A program made the position numbers and the translations under genes. DNA of 64,000 bases, from contig CANMKK010000002.1 in the NCBI GenBank assembly GCA_947498455.1, positions 124,001-188,000 of the forward strand, read 5' to 3'. Origin of the DNA: an uncultured Aquimarina sp. (GTDB lineage Bacteria; Bacteroidota; Bacteroidia; Flavobacteriales; Flavobacteriaceae). Below the pieces are notes generated by a model. It saw only the letters and a list, made by a program, of their open reading frames with translations. It made no database searches and was not told where the DNA came from. This document shows, one piece after another, positions 53,461 to 62,723 of the stretch (within the stretch, counting starts at the first letter, position 1; every line of letters begins with the position of its first letter).

Positions 53461-53530
53461 GAACTTTGCACATTCGGAAGTATGCTCAATAGGAGTAAGA
53501 AAATACTTCCTATGTGCAAAGTTCTTTTTT
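53461..53530 (+). terminator. Long hairpin terminator of the propeller gene
   Basis: GAACTTTGCACAT plus GGAAGTAT (53461-53483) pair with ATACTTCC plus ATGTGCAAAGTTC (53503-53524) over 21 bp, and TTTTTT follows. Unusually long stem for an intrinsic terminator. The rest of the 318-bp gap before 53713 has no gene. Confidence 0.75.
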
Positions 53531-53712
53531 GGTATTTATATAACAAATTGATAGTTTTTTGTTATTTATGAGACTATAATAACCAACTAGTTTTAAAATA
53601 GGGTTGAAAATTCTAAAAATCTATAGGATTTGTATAAAATTAAAACTGTTTTAACAGCTTATATAAGGAATACTGTTATTTTTGTCTCTTGAAAAAATAA
53701 AATAATTTTCTA

Positions 53713-54042
53713 TTGGTAAAAAAACGTCAAATAGCAAGATGTCTAATCATTTTTGGCTTTCTAATAAGTGTAGCCAATTATGGTATACAACTATTTGACA
53801 TGTATAAATGTGAAAATACTTCAATGATCCTGAATCTGGATGACTCTGAAGAAAAGTCAGAATCCAAAGAAAATGATTCTTCAGAAAAAGAAGATAAAAA
53901 GGAAAAAGACAAGATCAATCAACAAAATACACTAGACCCATCGGGATTAGCCAGTTTATATGTTAGCTTATATCCTGATTTTTACACACATAATACTTCA
54001 GTGTATCTAGAACAAAACACTCCTCCACCAGAGTTTTCGTAA
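53713..54042 (+). CDS. Small membrane protein with acidic linker
   Basis: The 109-aa protein has one N-terminal membrane segment (CLIIFGFLISVANYGIQLF), then ~35 Glu/Lys/Ser-rich residues and a Tyr-rich tail (SLYVSLYPDFYTHN). The start is TTG 53713 (MVKKRQIARC...). No known domain. It lies 121 bp before the SulP transporter gene on the same strand; a role with that transporter is only suggested by position. Confidence 0.55.
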   Translation: MVKKRQIARCLIIFGFLISVANYGIQLFDMYKCENTSMILNLDDSEEKSESKENDSSEKEDKKEKDKINQQNTLDPSGLASLYVSLYPDFYTHNTSVYLEQNTPPPEFS

Positions 54043-54163
54043 AGAATTTATCGGCGCCAAAAATGTATACAGATACTTTATAGAAAATAAAGTGTTCGTT
54101 CATTCCTTTTGGCAATTTTTAAAATTAAAATATTGTATTTAGATATATTAAATGATTATTGTT

Positions 54164-55720
54164 ATGAGTTTTTTTAAAACATTAAAAAATGATTTACCGG
54201 CAAGTATTGTCGTGTTTTTTGTGGCACTACCTTTATGCTTAGGTATTGCCCTTGCTAGTGGAGCCCCTTTATTTTCTGGATTAATAGCAGGAATTATAGG
54301 AGGTATTGTCGTAGGAGCTTTAAGCGGCTCTCAGATTGGAGTTAGTGGTCCGGCTGCAGGACTTGCTGCTATAGTGTTGACTTCTATAGGAGCATTGGGA
54401 GGTTTTGAGAACTTTTTGGTTGCTGTAGTTTTAGGAGGAGTGATTCAAATTGTATTAGGACTATTAAAAGCTGGAGTAATAGGGTATTATTTTCCTTCTT
54501 CAGTAATTAAAGGGATGCTAACAGGTATTGGGATTATAATTATTCTAAAACAAATTCCATACTTTTTTGGATATATTCCAGCAAAAGGAGAAGGCACTTT
54601 TCTACAGATTTTTAATTCTTTTACAGGATTGAGTATAGGAAGTACTCTAATTGCTTTGATCGGCTTAGGGATCTTGATTCTTTGGAGTAATGTGCTAACC
54701 AAAAAAGGAAAAATTTTCCAAGTGGTACAAGGGCCTTTGGTTGCTGTTGTTATTGGGATTGTTTTTTATAGTCTATTTGGTTCTTCTGGTAACTTAGGGA
54801 TTAATGCCAAAAGTTTGGTAAGTGTACCTATTCCTTCCGATATGTCTTCTTTCTTAGGACAATTTAGTTTTCCTAATTTTGCCGTAATTACGCAAGGGGA
54901 TGTATGGTTAACTGCTTTTACCATTGCTTTAGTAGCTAGTTTAGAAACCTTACTTTGTGTAGAGGCTACGGATAAAATTGACCCTGAAAAAAGAGTTACG
55001 CCTACAAATAGAGAATTATTAGCTCAAGGAACAGGTAATATCATTTCAGGGATGATAGGAGGATTACCAATTACACAAGTAATTGTTCGTAGTTCTGCAA
55101 ATATTCAATCAGGTGGTAAATCAAAACTTTCTGCTATCGTTCATGGATTCTTTTTACTTATTTCGGTAATTGCGATTCCAAAACTATTGAATCTTATACC
55201 ACTTTCTGTATTGGCATCTATACTATTGATCGTAGGCTATAAATTAGCAAAACCAGCTACTTTTGTAACTATGTGGAAATCGGGGGGGAAACAATTTGTG
55301 CCGTTTATGGTAACTGTATTAGGTATTGTCTTTATCGATTTACTTTGGGGAATTGGATTAGGATTGATGGTAGGAATTGTTGTCATTTTATTTAAAAGCT
55401 ACCAAAACTCACATTTCTTACATATAGAAGATGAAAAGAATGGTAAACGTAAGGTAAAAATGACGCTGGCAGAGGAGGTGACATTTTTCAATAAAGGAGC
55501 TATCTTAAAAGAGCTTGATAGTCTGGCAGAAGATACTTATCTTACCTTGGATGTTAGAAAAACACGTTTTTTGGATCATGATATTGTAGAAATTTTGGAA
55601 GATTTTTCTGAAAAAGCAAAAAACAGAAACATAACCATAAATCTTATCTCAGAAAGAGGTGTAGTCGAAAATCCGGAGAGTTACATTAAGTTTTTTAAAC
55701 TTAGATCTAAAACCGCATAA
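54164..55720 (+). CDS. SulP family anion transporter (first copy)
   Basis: About 518 aa with 10-12 membrane segments and the SulP signature region (FFVALPLCLGIALASGAPLF; GSQIGVSGPAAGLAAIV). The C-terminal STAS-like part is short (TLDVRKTRFLDHDIVEILED). SulP proteins carry sulfate, bicarbonate or other anions. I start at ATG 54164 (MSFFKTLKND); ATG 54152 adds four residues. The carbonic anhydrase gene follows by 102 bp, which argues for bicarbonate transport. Confidence 0.88.
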   Translation: MSFFKTLKNDLPASIVVFFVALPLCLGIALASGAPLFSGLIAGIIGGIVVGALSGSQIGVSGPAAGLAAIVLTSIGALGGFENFLVAVVLGGVIQIVLGLLKAGVIGYYFPSSVIKGMLTGIGIIIILKQIPYFFGYIPAKGEGTFLQIFNSFTGLSIGSTLIALIGLGILILWSNVLTKKGKIFQVVQGPLVAVVIGIVFYSLFGSSGNLGINAKSLVSVPIPSDMSSFLGQFSFPNFAVITQGDVWLTAFTIALVASLETLLCVEATDKIDPEKRVTPTNRELLAQGTGNIISGMIGGLPITQVIVRSSANIQSGGKSKLSAIVHGFFLLISVIAIPKLLNLIPLSVLASILLIVGYKLAKPATFVTMWKSGGKQFVPFMVTVLGIVFIDLLWGIGLGLMVGIVVILFKSYQNSHFLHIEDEKNGKRKVKMTLAEEVTFFNKGAILKELDSLAEDTYLTLDVRKTRFLDHDIVEILEDFSEKAKNRNITINLISERGVVENPESYIKFFKLRSKTA

Positions 55721-55822
55721 ATTAAAAAAAAAGAAATAAACCATTTATTGATAAGTTGCAACTAATTAGATTGTTAAATGGTAAATTTTCATCACACAAT
55801 GTAAATTAATAAAAAAAGAACA

Positions 55823-56455
55823 ATGAAAGCGCATACTAAAGAAACACAGGCTGCAATTACTCCGCAAATTGCATTGCAATTGTTAAAAGAAGGAAATCAA
55901 AGATTTCAGCAGAAACATATGGCAGATAGAGATCTTTTGGATCAGGTAAGTGATACCAAAGGAGGTCAATATCCTTTTGCTACGATCCTTAGCTGTATAG
56001 ACTCTAGGGTTTCTTCAGAATTGATTTTTGATCAGGGTATTGGAGATATTTTCAGTGCTCGTGTGGCCGGTAATTTTGTTAATGAAGATATTCTGGGTAG
56101 TATGGAATTTGCCTGTAAACTTGCAGGAACAAAACTAGTTGTAGTGCTAGGTCATACTGCTTGTGGAGCTGTAAAAGGTGCCTGTGATGATGCCAAGTTA
56201 GGAAACCTTACAGCTTTATTAAGTAAAATTAAGCCTGCTGTTGCAGCAATTGCTGAGCCTGCAGATGCAGCAGAGCGAACTTCTAAAAACATAGATTTTG
56301 TAAATAATGTTGCGATAAAAAATGTAGAGATGACTATCGATAATATCAGAAGTCAGAGCGAGGTACTGCGTGAGATGGAAGGAAATGGCGAGATTAAGAT
56401 CATTGGTGGTATGTATGATATTAAGGATGGAGTTGTAAAGTTTTTTGAAGAATAA
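55823..56455 (+). CDS. Beta-class carbonic anhydrase
   Basis: The 210-aa enzyme interconverts CO2 and bicarbonate. Zinc ligands are C58 in LSCIDSRVSSE (with catalytic D60 and R62) and H111 and C114 in LGHTACGAVKGA. This is a beta-CA of normal length without a signal peptide, hence cytoplasmic. It sits between two SulP transporters, and a strong terminator follows its stop. Confidence 0.93.
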   Translation: MKAHTKETQAAITPQIALQLLKEGNQRFQQKHMADRDLLDQVSDTKGGQYPFATILSCIDSRVSSELIFDQGIGDIFSARVAGNFVNEDILGSMEFACKLAGTKLVVVLGHTACGAVKGACDDAKLGNLTALLSKIKPAVAAIAEPADAAERTSKNIDFVNNVAIKNVEMTIDNIRSQSEVLREMEGNGEIKIIGGMYDIKDGVVKFFEE

Positions 56456-56486
56456 GATCATCTCCTAAAGTTTTATTAAAAAAAAA

Positions 56487-56516
56487 CCGATATTTTTAAG
56501 TATCGGCTTTTTTTTT
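56487..56516 (+). terminator. Intrinsic terminator after carbonic anhydrase
   Basis: CCGATA (56487-56492), 8-nt loop, TATCGG (56501-56506), then a run of nine T's, with nine A's before the stem. It separates the SulP1-carbonic anhydrase unit from the second SulP gene 42 bp further on. Confidence 0.85.
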
Positions 56517-56558
56517 AGTATTTTCTTCAAGAGTTTTAACTAAATAAAACGACAATAA

Positions 56559-58424
56559 ATGAAAGGATTTTTTAGTAATTTAAAAGGAGATGCCTTTGGT
56601 GGATTAACCGCAGGTATAGTAGCGTTACCACTGGCGCTGGCTTTTGGAGTGTCATCAGGCTTAGGTCCAACGGCTGGGCTATATGGTGCTATTTTTATTA
56701 GTTTTTTTGCAGCTCTTTTTGGAGGTACTAGCACGCAGATTTCCGGCCCAACAGCTCCTATGACTGCCGTAAGTATGGTGGTTGTCGCAGGAATTATAGC
56801 TGCAAATGATGGTAGTGTAGAAAAAGCCCTTCCTGCAATTCTGACAATTTTTTTGCTAAGTGGATTGATGCAAATCGGATTAGGGGCAATTCGTTTGGGA
56901 GAATATATTAAGTATATTCCTTATCCCGTAGTATCTGGTTTTATGACAGCTATTGGGGTTATTATTTTACTTACGCAAATACTACCATCTCTTGGGTATT
57001 ACCCTAAAGAAGATATGGTATTTGTAGAGAAGTTTAAACCTGAAGCAGAAGAGATTATGTTAGAAAATATTCTCAAAGAAGAAGCTGCAGAGGATATACT
57101 GGTACTTGAAGATTTTAAAGAAACGATATCCAGAGCTGAGAAGATTACTCAGGAAGATATTTTAAAGGAATCCCAGACACTTGCAGCAAAAGAAGCTTCT
57201 GGGGCTTTGGGAGCTATTAAAGTGCTTCCTCGAGTTTTAAGAAATATTAGCTGGTTAGAACTATTACTTGCACTAGGTACCATTATTATAATATACGGTT
57301 TTAAGCGAATTACCAAAGCTGTACCCAGCACACTGGTTGCACTGGTTGTGATGTCTGGTATTGCGTATGGTTTTGGGTTGAATTACAGACCTATTGAGGA
57401 GATACCAAGTGGACTGCCTATCCCTAAATGGGAGATATTTACCGGGTTTAGTTTGGCAAGTATTACTCCTTATATTTTTACAGCGTTTACGCTGGCATTG
57501 TTAGGAGCAATAGACTCATTATTAACTAGTGTGGTGGCGGATAATATGACCAAAACTAGGCATAAGCCTAATAAAGAATTAGTAGGGCAAGGAATAGGAA
57601 ACAGTATCGCTGCTTTATTTGGTGGAATTCCGGGAGCAGGAGCTACTATCAGAACTGTGGTGAATATTAACTCTGGAGGTAAAACAAAACTATCCGGTAT
57701 GATTGCCGGGTTAGTGTTACTTATAGTAATGTTGGGATTTGCTCCAGTAGCATCAAAAATACCAGCTGCTGTACTTGCCGGAATATTAATTACCGTAGGT
57801 ATTGGAGTAATGGATTATAAAGGGTTGAAAGCGATACCAAGTATGCCCAAGGATATTAAACTCGGTCCTATTAGGTTAAGTTCCGAAGTAATGATTATGC
57901 TAGTAGTGCTAGTGCTTTCTACTTTCTGGAATCTGGTATATGCAGTAGGAATTGGATTGGTTATTGCCTCTCTTATGTTTATGAAGCAAATCGGAAAGCT
58001 TACAGCAGAAGGTTCTGATGTAAAATCACTCAAAGAAGAAGAAGCCTGGAAAGATGAAAAGAGTTTTCCTACTAAATTAAAAGAAGAAGTGTTTATAAAG
58101 CACCTTAAGGGACCTTTATTCTTTGGCTCTACCAGTGATTTTCAGCAATTAGCAGATCAGATACCGGATACCTCTTCTGTAGTAATTATGCGATTGAATC
58201 GAATGCAATATATGGATCAGTCTGGTTTATATGCCATGGAAGAAATGCTCCTTGGTTTAAGAGAAAGAAAAGTCAAAATACTTTTTGTTGGACTATTAAA
58301 ACAACCTAGATATATGATGGAACGAATAGGAATAATTCCTGATTTGGTTTCTGAGACTTATATCTTTGACGATTTTGATAAATGTATGGAGTATATTACT
58401 AACAAAGTAGAAGACATTGTATAA
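56559..58424 (+). CDS. SulP family anion transporter with STAS domain (second copy)
   Basis: The 621-aa transporter has the SulP membrane core (GIVALPLALAFGVSSGLGPT; GGTSTQISGPTAPMTAVSMV) and a full C-terminal STAS domain (LKGPLFFGSTSDFQQLADQI ... MRLNRMQYMDQSGLYAMEE). Between membrane segments (~residues 150-215) it has an unusual ~65-residue Glu/Lys-rich insert absent from the first SulP protein. Likely bicarbonate or sulfate uptake; the adjacent carbonic anhydrase favours bicarbonate (inference). Confidence 0.88.
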   Translation: MKGFFSNLKGDAFGGLTAGIVALPLALAFGVSSGLGPTAGLYGAIFISFFAALFGGTSTQISGPTAPMTAVSMVVVAGIIAANDGSVEKALPAILTIFLLSGLMQIGLGAIRLGEYIKYIPYPVVSGFMTAIGVIILLTQILPSLGYYPKEDMVFVEKFKPEAEEIMLENILKEEAAEDILVLEDFKETISRAEKITQEDILKESQTLAAKEASGALGAIKVLPRVLRNISWLELLLALGTIIIIYGFKRITKAVPSTLVALVVMSGIAYGFGLNYRPIEEIPSGLPIPKWEIFTGFSLASITPYIFTAFTLALLGAIDSLLTSVVADNMTKTRHKPNKELVGQGIGNSIAALFGGIPGAGATIRTVVNINSGGKTKLSGMIAGLVLLIVMLGFAPVASKIPAAVLAGILITVGIGVMDYKGLKAIPSMPKDIKLGPIRLSSEVMIMLVVLVLSTFWNLVYAVGIGLVIASLMFMKQIGKLTAEGSDVKSLKEEEAWKDEKSFPTKLKEEVFIKHLKGPLFFGSTSDFQQLADQIPDTSSVVIMRLNRMQYMDQSGLYAMEEMLLGLRERKVKILFVGLLKQPRYMMERIGIIPDLVSETYIFDDFDKCMEYITNKVEDIV

Positions 58425-58443
58425 TGTCTCTAAGAATATAAAT

Positions 58444-58485
58444 TATACCAAAGGATTCCTATTTTTACAGAAATCCTTTGGTATA
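58444..58485. terminator. Bidirectional terminator
   Basis: A perfect 14-bp inverted repeat TATACCAAAGGATT / AATCCTTTGGTATA with a 14-nt loop, between the convergent SulP and CvpA genes. Confidence 0.75.
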
Positions 58486-58515
58486 TATACAAATTCTAGT
58501 GTTTAAAAAGGACTA

Positions 58516-59022
58516 TCAAACTTTTTGTTCTTCATTATCTACATCCTCCAGAATCCCTGGTAATACCATAGGAGCCAATTTGCGTACAGGCTTGTATAAT
58601 ATAGAAGAATCCAAGGTTTCCTGTTTAATAAAAGTTATCTTTTGGTTTACCGCATCTACAAGCATCAATATAACACTAGCGATAAAAGCAAACTTAAGTA
58701 CTCCAAACGCAGCCCCCAGAAATTTATTAATAATCCCTAAAGCCGCATAATCTGCAATTTTGGTTAATAACTTGCCAGCCATTGAGATAAGAATCACCAC
58801 AATTATAAAAGTTATCGCAAAAGCGACCAGTTTCATAATACCCTCTTGCCAATCAACAAATTTTTGCAAATAGGCACCTATAACATGAGAGAAATGAATG
58901 GATACATAAATTCCTCCTACCAGAGCTACTAACGAAGCCATAGAAACAAAAAAACCTTTCATAAGCCCTCGGATAAGTCCCCAAAGTAATAAAACCCCTA
59001 AAATGATGTCAATGTAATTCAT
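58516..59022 (-). CDS. CvpA family membrane protein
   Basis: The 168-aa protein has four membrane helices and the CvpA pattern: DIILGVLLLWGLIRGLMKGF at the N-terminus, then LGIINKFLGAAFGVLKFAFI. In other bacteria CvpA affects colicin V production and envelope physiology. The final ~35 residues are a hydrophilic tail. It is monocistronic, facing the SulP gene. Confidence 0.88.
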   Translation of the reverse strand: MNYIDIILGVLLLWGLIRGLMKGFFVSMASLVALVGGIYVSIHFSHVIGAYLQKFVDWQEGIMKLVAFAITFIIVVILISMAGKLLTKIADYAALGIINKFLGAAFGVLKFAFIASVILMLVDAVNQKITFIKQETLDSSILYKPVRKLAPMVLPGILEDVDNEEQKV

Positions 59023-59113
59023 AAAGTATAGATGCTAGTGCTTATACTATCAAATATAGTAGATTTTAAAGGATTTTATTGTTTTCACTCTACAAGCTAT
59101 TCTTAGAAATCGA

Positions 59114-60139
59114 TCAAATGCTCTTCTTTTGGTTCTTTGCCACTTTTAATATATAGGTGGCAACGATATCTCCATTAACTTTTAAATGTGTGTCATAGGT
59201 TCCTCTATACCTACTCTTATAATAAAATGAAATGATATTATTCTCGTTTTTAAAACCGTATATTTTTAACATTTTTTCTTGGTTACCCTTATAATAAACA
59301 AGTGATACATTGTTGTTTGAAATACTTTTTGTCATTTTAAAACTAAACTTAATCTCATCATTCTTAGTGATAAATACTTCCATATTTTGTGGATAGAGAG
59401 GGGTGATAGTATGCTTAAAAGCTTCTCCGTATATTAATGGTGCAGTTACAAATGTAGTAGCAGTTATGTTTTCATTAAGTAACCATTTTTGATCTAATGG
59501 AAGGTGGTTTTTTGCAAATAAAAGAGGAGATGCCAGAAAATAACCATCATTATAATCTTTCATAAAAATATTTCCTTCTACCATATACCCGCTAGACCAA
59601 GTAGCATCACACACATACCATTTTTCTTGTAATTTCACGGCATTCCAGGAATGGTTTGCAATTTCTAGCTCCTTAACATTAGCATCTACAGACCTTCCAT
59701 AACCGTCGATAATTACACATTCTATACTAGCCAGGTAGCATAGTTCCTTAATTAAATATGCATACCCAGTACACATGGTTTTCCTGCGCTTTAGCAGTTT
59801 TTTAAAAGCGATCTTTTTGTATCCGTTGTTCCATTTGGTAAATGCAATACTATCATTTTTTAGTTTTTTTATTTTGTTACTTACTGTAGTGTGTTGTGTA
59901 TAATCTCCTATGATATTGTGACATACCCAAAAATAAATAGCTCTAAACTTTTCTACCTGTGTTGGTAGTGAATAAGTAAGTTTATGTGCTAATAATGGGA
60001 GGTTGTCCAAAGAAGCATCTTTATGCAATCTGGCCGTATTATCTGCCCGAGTAAAATCAATGGATTCAAAATCTGAAACCTGAGCGTACAAGCAATTATT
60101 GAAGATAAGAAACATTAGGAGATATAGGCTTTTTTTCAT
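59114..60139 (-). CDS. Secreted transglutaminase-like domain protein
   Basis: The 341-aa protein has a signal peptide (MKKSLYLLMFLIFNNCLYA|Q) and a transglutaminase-core triad: C123 (KTMCTGYAYL), H163 (ANHSWNAVKL) and D178 (VCDATW). This arrangement is typical of bacterial transglutaminase/protease-like (kyphoscoliosis-peptidase-type) enzymes. The ~150-residue C-terminal part is beta-rich. It could be a surface or periplasmic peptidase or cross-linker; the substrate is unknown. Confidence 0.85.
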   Translation of the reverse strand: MKKSLYLLMFLIFNNCLYAQVSDFESIDFTRADNTARLHKDASLDNLPLLAHKLTYSLPTQVEKFRAIYFWVCHNIIGDYTQHTTVSNKIKKLKNDSIAFTKWNNGYKKIAFKKLLKRRKTMCTGYAYLIKELCYLASIECVIIDGYGRSVDANVKELEIANHSWNAVKLQEKWYVCDATWSSGYMVEGNIFMKDYNDGYFLASPLLFAKNHLPLDQKWLLNENITATTFVTAPLIYGEAFKHTITPLYPQNMEVFITKNDEIKFSFKMTKSISNNNVSLVYYKGNQEKMLKIYGFKNENNIISFYYKSRYRGTYDTHLKVNGDIVATYILKVAKNQKKSI

Positions 60140-60336
60140 TGTATATTCTTGTTTTTAAAGAGTATTGTCCGATTAAAATAAATCAGGACTTATTGAACCT
60201 TTTTAGAATAAAGAGTTTTTAATTTTTTGGTATTCCAATGGTTACATTTTTTACTTAAAAAAAATACATCTTACACATGTGGTCTTGATTCTTTTTTCTT
60301 CAAACGACAGCGATCTCGAATCTTTATCAGAGATCA

Positions 60337-61011
60337 CTAATTTGATTTATATACCTTTTTCACAGCTACTTTTCCCATTAATATACAGGCATCCATTTTT
60401 AGGTTGACTTCCATAGTAACGCTTTGAGCAGAATTTTCATTTTGGACCACTATTTTTTTTGAGTTAAAACCAATATAGCTGACAATCAATACATCACCTT
60501 TTTTTAGTTTTTCTGGAAATTCAAAATTCCCATCAAAATCAGTGCTCGTCCCAATAGTTGTGCCATTCAGAACAACACTAGCGCCGGGCAAAGGAATGCC
60601 GTCTTCGGTTACAGTACCTTTTACGGTAATATTTTTTTCCTGAATACTGTCTTGATAGTTTGGTGAAGTTTTGTCAGGTGCATTAGTTTGGGTTTTTATG
60701 TCCTGAGCCCGAATCTTCCCAAACGAAAAAAGAGTTAAAAGAGCAAATCCTAAACCGTGTAAACGATTCACTTTTCTTCTTTTTATAATGGTCGGTGTGT
60801 AGGTTGTTAATTGTTTATTTTTAAATCTTCCACAAGTGTTTTGTGTCGCATGATTTTGAAAATAGGTAGTGATTTCCTGAGAATTCATACTGGTAAAATC
60901 GATCACCTCTTTAGTACATGAATCGCAAAAACCTCCTTTTCTGGTGGTAATAAAACGATCAAAATTTTCAGAACAAGGACTGCTGATCTTTAAGCTAAAT
61001 TGATTAGTCAT
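60337..61011 (-). CDS. Cys-rich N-terminus plus carboxypeptidase-regulatory-like domain
   Basis: The 224-aa protein starts with a cytoplasmic-looking Cys-rich block (SSPCSENFDRF, GGFCDSCTKEVIDFT, NTCGRF), a family seen in Bacteroidetes. One hydrophobic segment (LGFALLTLFSFGKIRA) leads to a CarboxypepD_reg-like domain at ~125-205 (VKGTVTEDGIPLPGASVVLN, TSTDFDGNFEF, VLIVSYIGFNSKKI). The Cys block may bind metal and the domain may lie outside (inference). Confidence 0.78.
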   Translation of the reverse strand: MTNQFSLKISSPCSENFDRFITTRKGGFCDSCTKEVIDFTSMNSQEITTYFQNHATQNTCGRFKNKQLTTYTPTIIKRRKVNRLHGLGFALLTLFSFGKIRAQDIKTQTNAPDKTSPNYQDSIQEKNITVKGTVTEDGIPLPGASVVLNGTTIGTSTDFDGNFEFPEKLKKGDVLIVSYIGFNSKKIVVQNENSAQSVTMEVNLKMDACILMGKVAVKKVYKSN

Positions 61012-61230
61012 AGTGGTGTTTTTTATAAATTATACCATAAAACTAGTTCGCTACCGCTTTATATAAAATGCAGAATGAGTTAACAGGCCATTTCAGTTAG
61101 TAAAATGGATTTTTGAAGAGGTAAAGGAAAAATTAGAAGAGTGTAGATATATAGGTTTCATTTTACGTCCTAATTTTCATTATTTACAATTTCAAAATAC
61201 GGATTATTAGTAGTGTATAGTACGCTTACG

Positions 61231-61299
61231 TGATTTTATAACGCTGATATAGTGCAAAAGAAACGAACTATATACGAAAGTTTTATACGTAAATCGTGT
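61231..61299 (+). repeat. Half copy (C) of the ATACGATTTA hairpin element
   Basis: Matches the right arm of copy A (39990-40062): TTTTATAACGC, ATATAGTGCAAAAGAAACG, TTTTATACGTAAATCGT. The left arm is missing. It lies in the 518-bp gap 61012-61529, which otherwise shows no ORF or known signal. Confidence 0.65.
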
Positions 61300-61529
61300 T
61301 ACCTCTTCTTTAATGTAATTATCATCTTCATCTCCGGGACTTGGATTAGACTTTTTTGTAGCCCCCTACAATTTTGGTGTATTGTGGCAATTTTAAGATT
61401 TTTCTTAGAATGACGGTTATTTTTTTGTGAAGCATTACTTTTGTAGCGCTTAACTTTTTTGGGATATAGAAATATAACTTTTAAGATACTGTATCGAATT
61501 AAAGTTTGAAAAAAGAGATATCATAAATT

Positions 61530-61886
61530 ATGGCTAGAGACGAGAAATTAAAAGAGCGGTGGGAAGAATTGGTAGAGAAACTATCAAACCAATTTGCAGA
61601 TGGAGATCCATTAGATCTGGATGCTATAATATATCTTATTGGAGTTCAGGAATTAGGACAAATTCATCGTTCGTTTAAAAAAGATGAAAAGTTGGATTTA
61701 ATGCATATTGCAATTTGTCGGCTATTAGAACCCTATGGTTACTATGAATTTGATTATTATGATGAACAAGGCTGGCCTCATTATAAGATGAAGGAGCAAT
61801 TACCTAACCTAAAATCGGGTGAGCAATCTGTGTTAATGAAAGAAGCAATTGTAAACTACTTTTTAACCAGTGAATATATACAGTAA
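61530..61886 (+). CDS. Conserved small protein of unknown function
   Basis: The 118-aa, mostly helical cytoplasmic protein begins MARDEKLKERWEELVEKLSN and contains LDLDAIIYLIGVQELGQIHR (a short helix pair) and an acidic-aromatic stretch YYEFDYYDEQGWPHYKM. No catalytic motif recognised. Such small proteins are broadly found in flavobacterial genomes. It is 73 bp before the ceramidase-like gene. Confidence 0.6.
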   Translation: MARDEKLKERWEELVEKLSNQFADGDPLDLDAIIYLIGVQELGQIHRSFKKDEKLDLMHIAICRLLEPYGYYEFDYYDEQGWPHYKMKEQLPNLKSGEQSVLMKEAIVNYFLTSEYIQ

Positions 61887-61959
61887 GGGGACAGTATATA
61901 TATTATTTAAGTAATATGTTTTTAAACCATATTTTCTAACTTTAAGTCAAAAAGAAGAT

Positions 61960-62649
61960 ATGACCCTAGATTTTATACATGATTTCAATCTTCCGAATGA
62001 TAGTGGCCCGATTTATAGGGAAACAATAATGGGAAGATTGCCTGTGGAACCATTTAATACTATTAGTAACCTTGTCTTCCTTGGAATAATTATTTATTTT
62101 GTAATAAGGGTATATAAGAATCCAAAACAACATTCTTTTTTAGCTTTTTGTTTGCCAATTTTAGCGATAGGTTTTGTTGGAGGTACAGTTTTTCATGGAA
62201 CCCGAAGCCATCAAATATGGTTGTTTATGGATTGGATGCCAATTATGATTTTGTGCTTATCTGCGGTGATATATTTTATTTTCAAGTTATATGAAATCTG
62301 GTGGAAACGTATACTGACCATTTTTATCATTTTTGGAGTTTCGTTTGCGATACGGATGCTACCAATACCTATTTCTGTTAGAATTTCACTAGGATATGTG
62401 ATTACCGCAATCACAGTTTTATTACCAATCACGCTTTATTTAATTAAGACGAAAGGGAAACATAAAGAGTTGATTATTGTTGCGTTTTTATGCTTTGCAA
62501 TTGCAGTTGGTTTTAGAAGTGCTGATCAATTTTGGGAAACAGACTTTTTGTATATGGGAACACATTGGTTATGGCATGTGTTCGGAGGTATTTCTGTATT
62601 CTTTTTAATGCTATATGTTTATAAGGATAAGCTGAAAAAGATCTCATAG
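61960..62649 (+). CDS. CREST/alkaline-ceramidase-like membrane protein
   Basis: The 229-aa protein with about seven membrane helices shows the CREST superfamily pattern: PFNTISNLVFLGIII, GGTVFHGTRSHQIWLFMDWM (His, Ser and Asp) and a distal HWLWHVFGG with two His. Members include alkaline ceramidases and PAQR-like hydrolases that use a zinc ion in the membrane. It probably hydrolyses a lipid amide; sphingolipids are common in Bacteroidetes, which fits (inference). Confidence 0.75.
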   Translation: MTLDFIHDFNLPNDSGPIYRETIMGRLPVEPFNTISNLVFLGIIIYFVIRVYKNPKQHSFLAFCLPILAIGFVGGTVFHGTRSHQIWLFMDWMPIMILCLSAVIYFIFKLYEIWWKRILTIFIIFGVSFAIRMLPIPISVRISLGYVITAITVLLPITLYLIKTKGKHKELIIVAFLCFAIAVGFRSADQFWETDFLYMGTHWLWHVFGGISVFFLMLYVYKDKLKKIS

Positions 62650-62694
62650 ATTAAAAATGCAATGATTTCTTATAGTTTCTCCTAATCAATTATG

Positions 62695-62702
62695 TAAATT
62701 TG
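62695..62702 (+). promoter_or_regulatory. Bacteroidetes-type -7 promoter box for pheS
   Basis: TAAATTTG matches TAnnTTTG exactly. It covers the first in-frame TTG (62700), which argues for the start at 62724, leaving ~15 nt of leader. No clear TTG -33 box. Confidence 0.45.
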
Positions 62703-62723
62703 CTCCTCTCTATTAAGATAACA

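Noticed and set aside
62700-62723. Eight-codon TTG extension of pheS
   Set aside because: It covers the TAAATTTG promoter box, and PheS proteins start at MMIDKIKEY-like residues.
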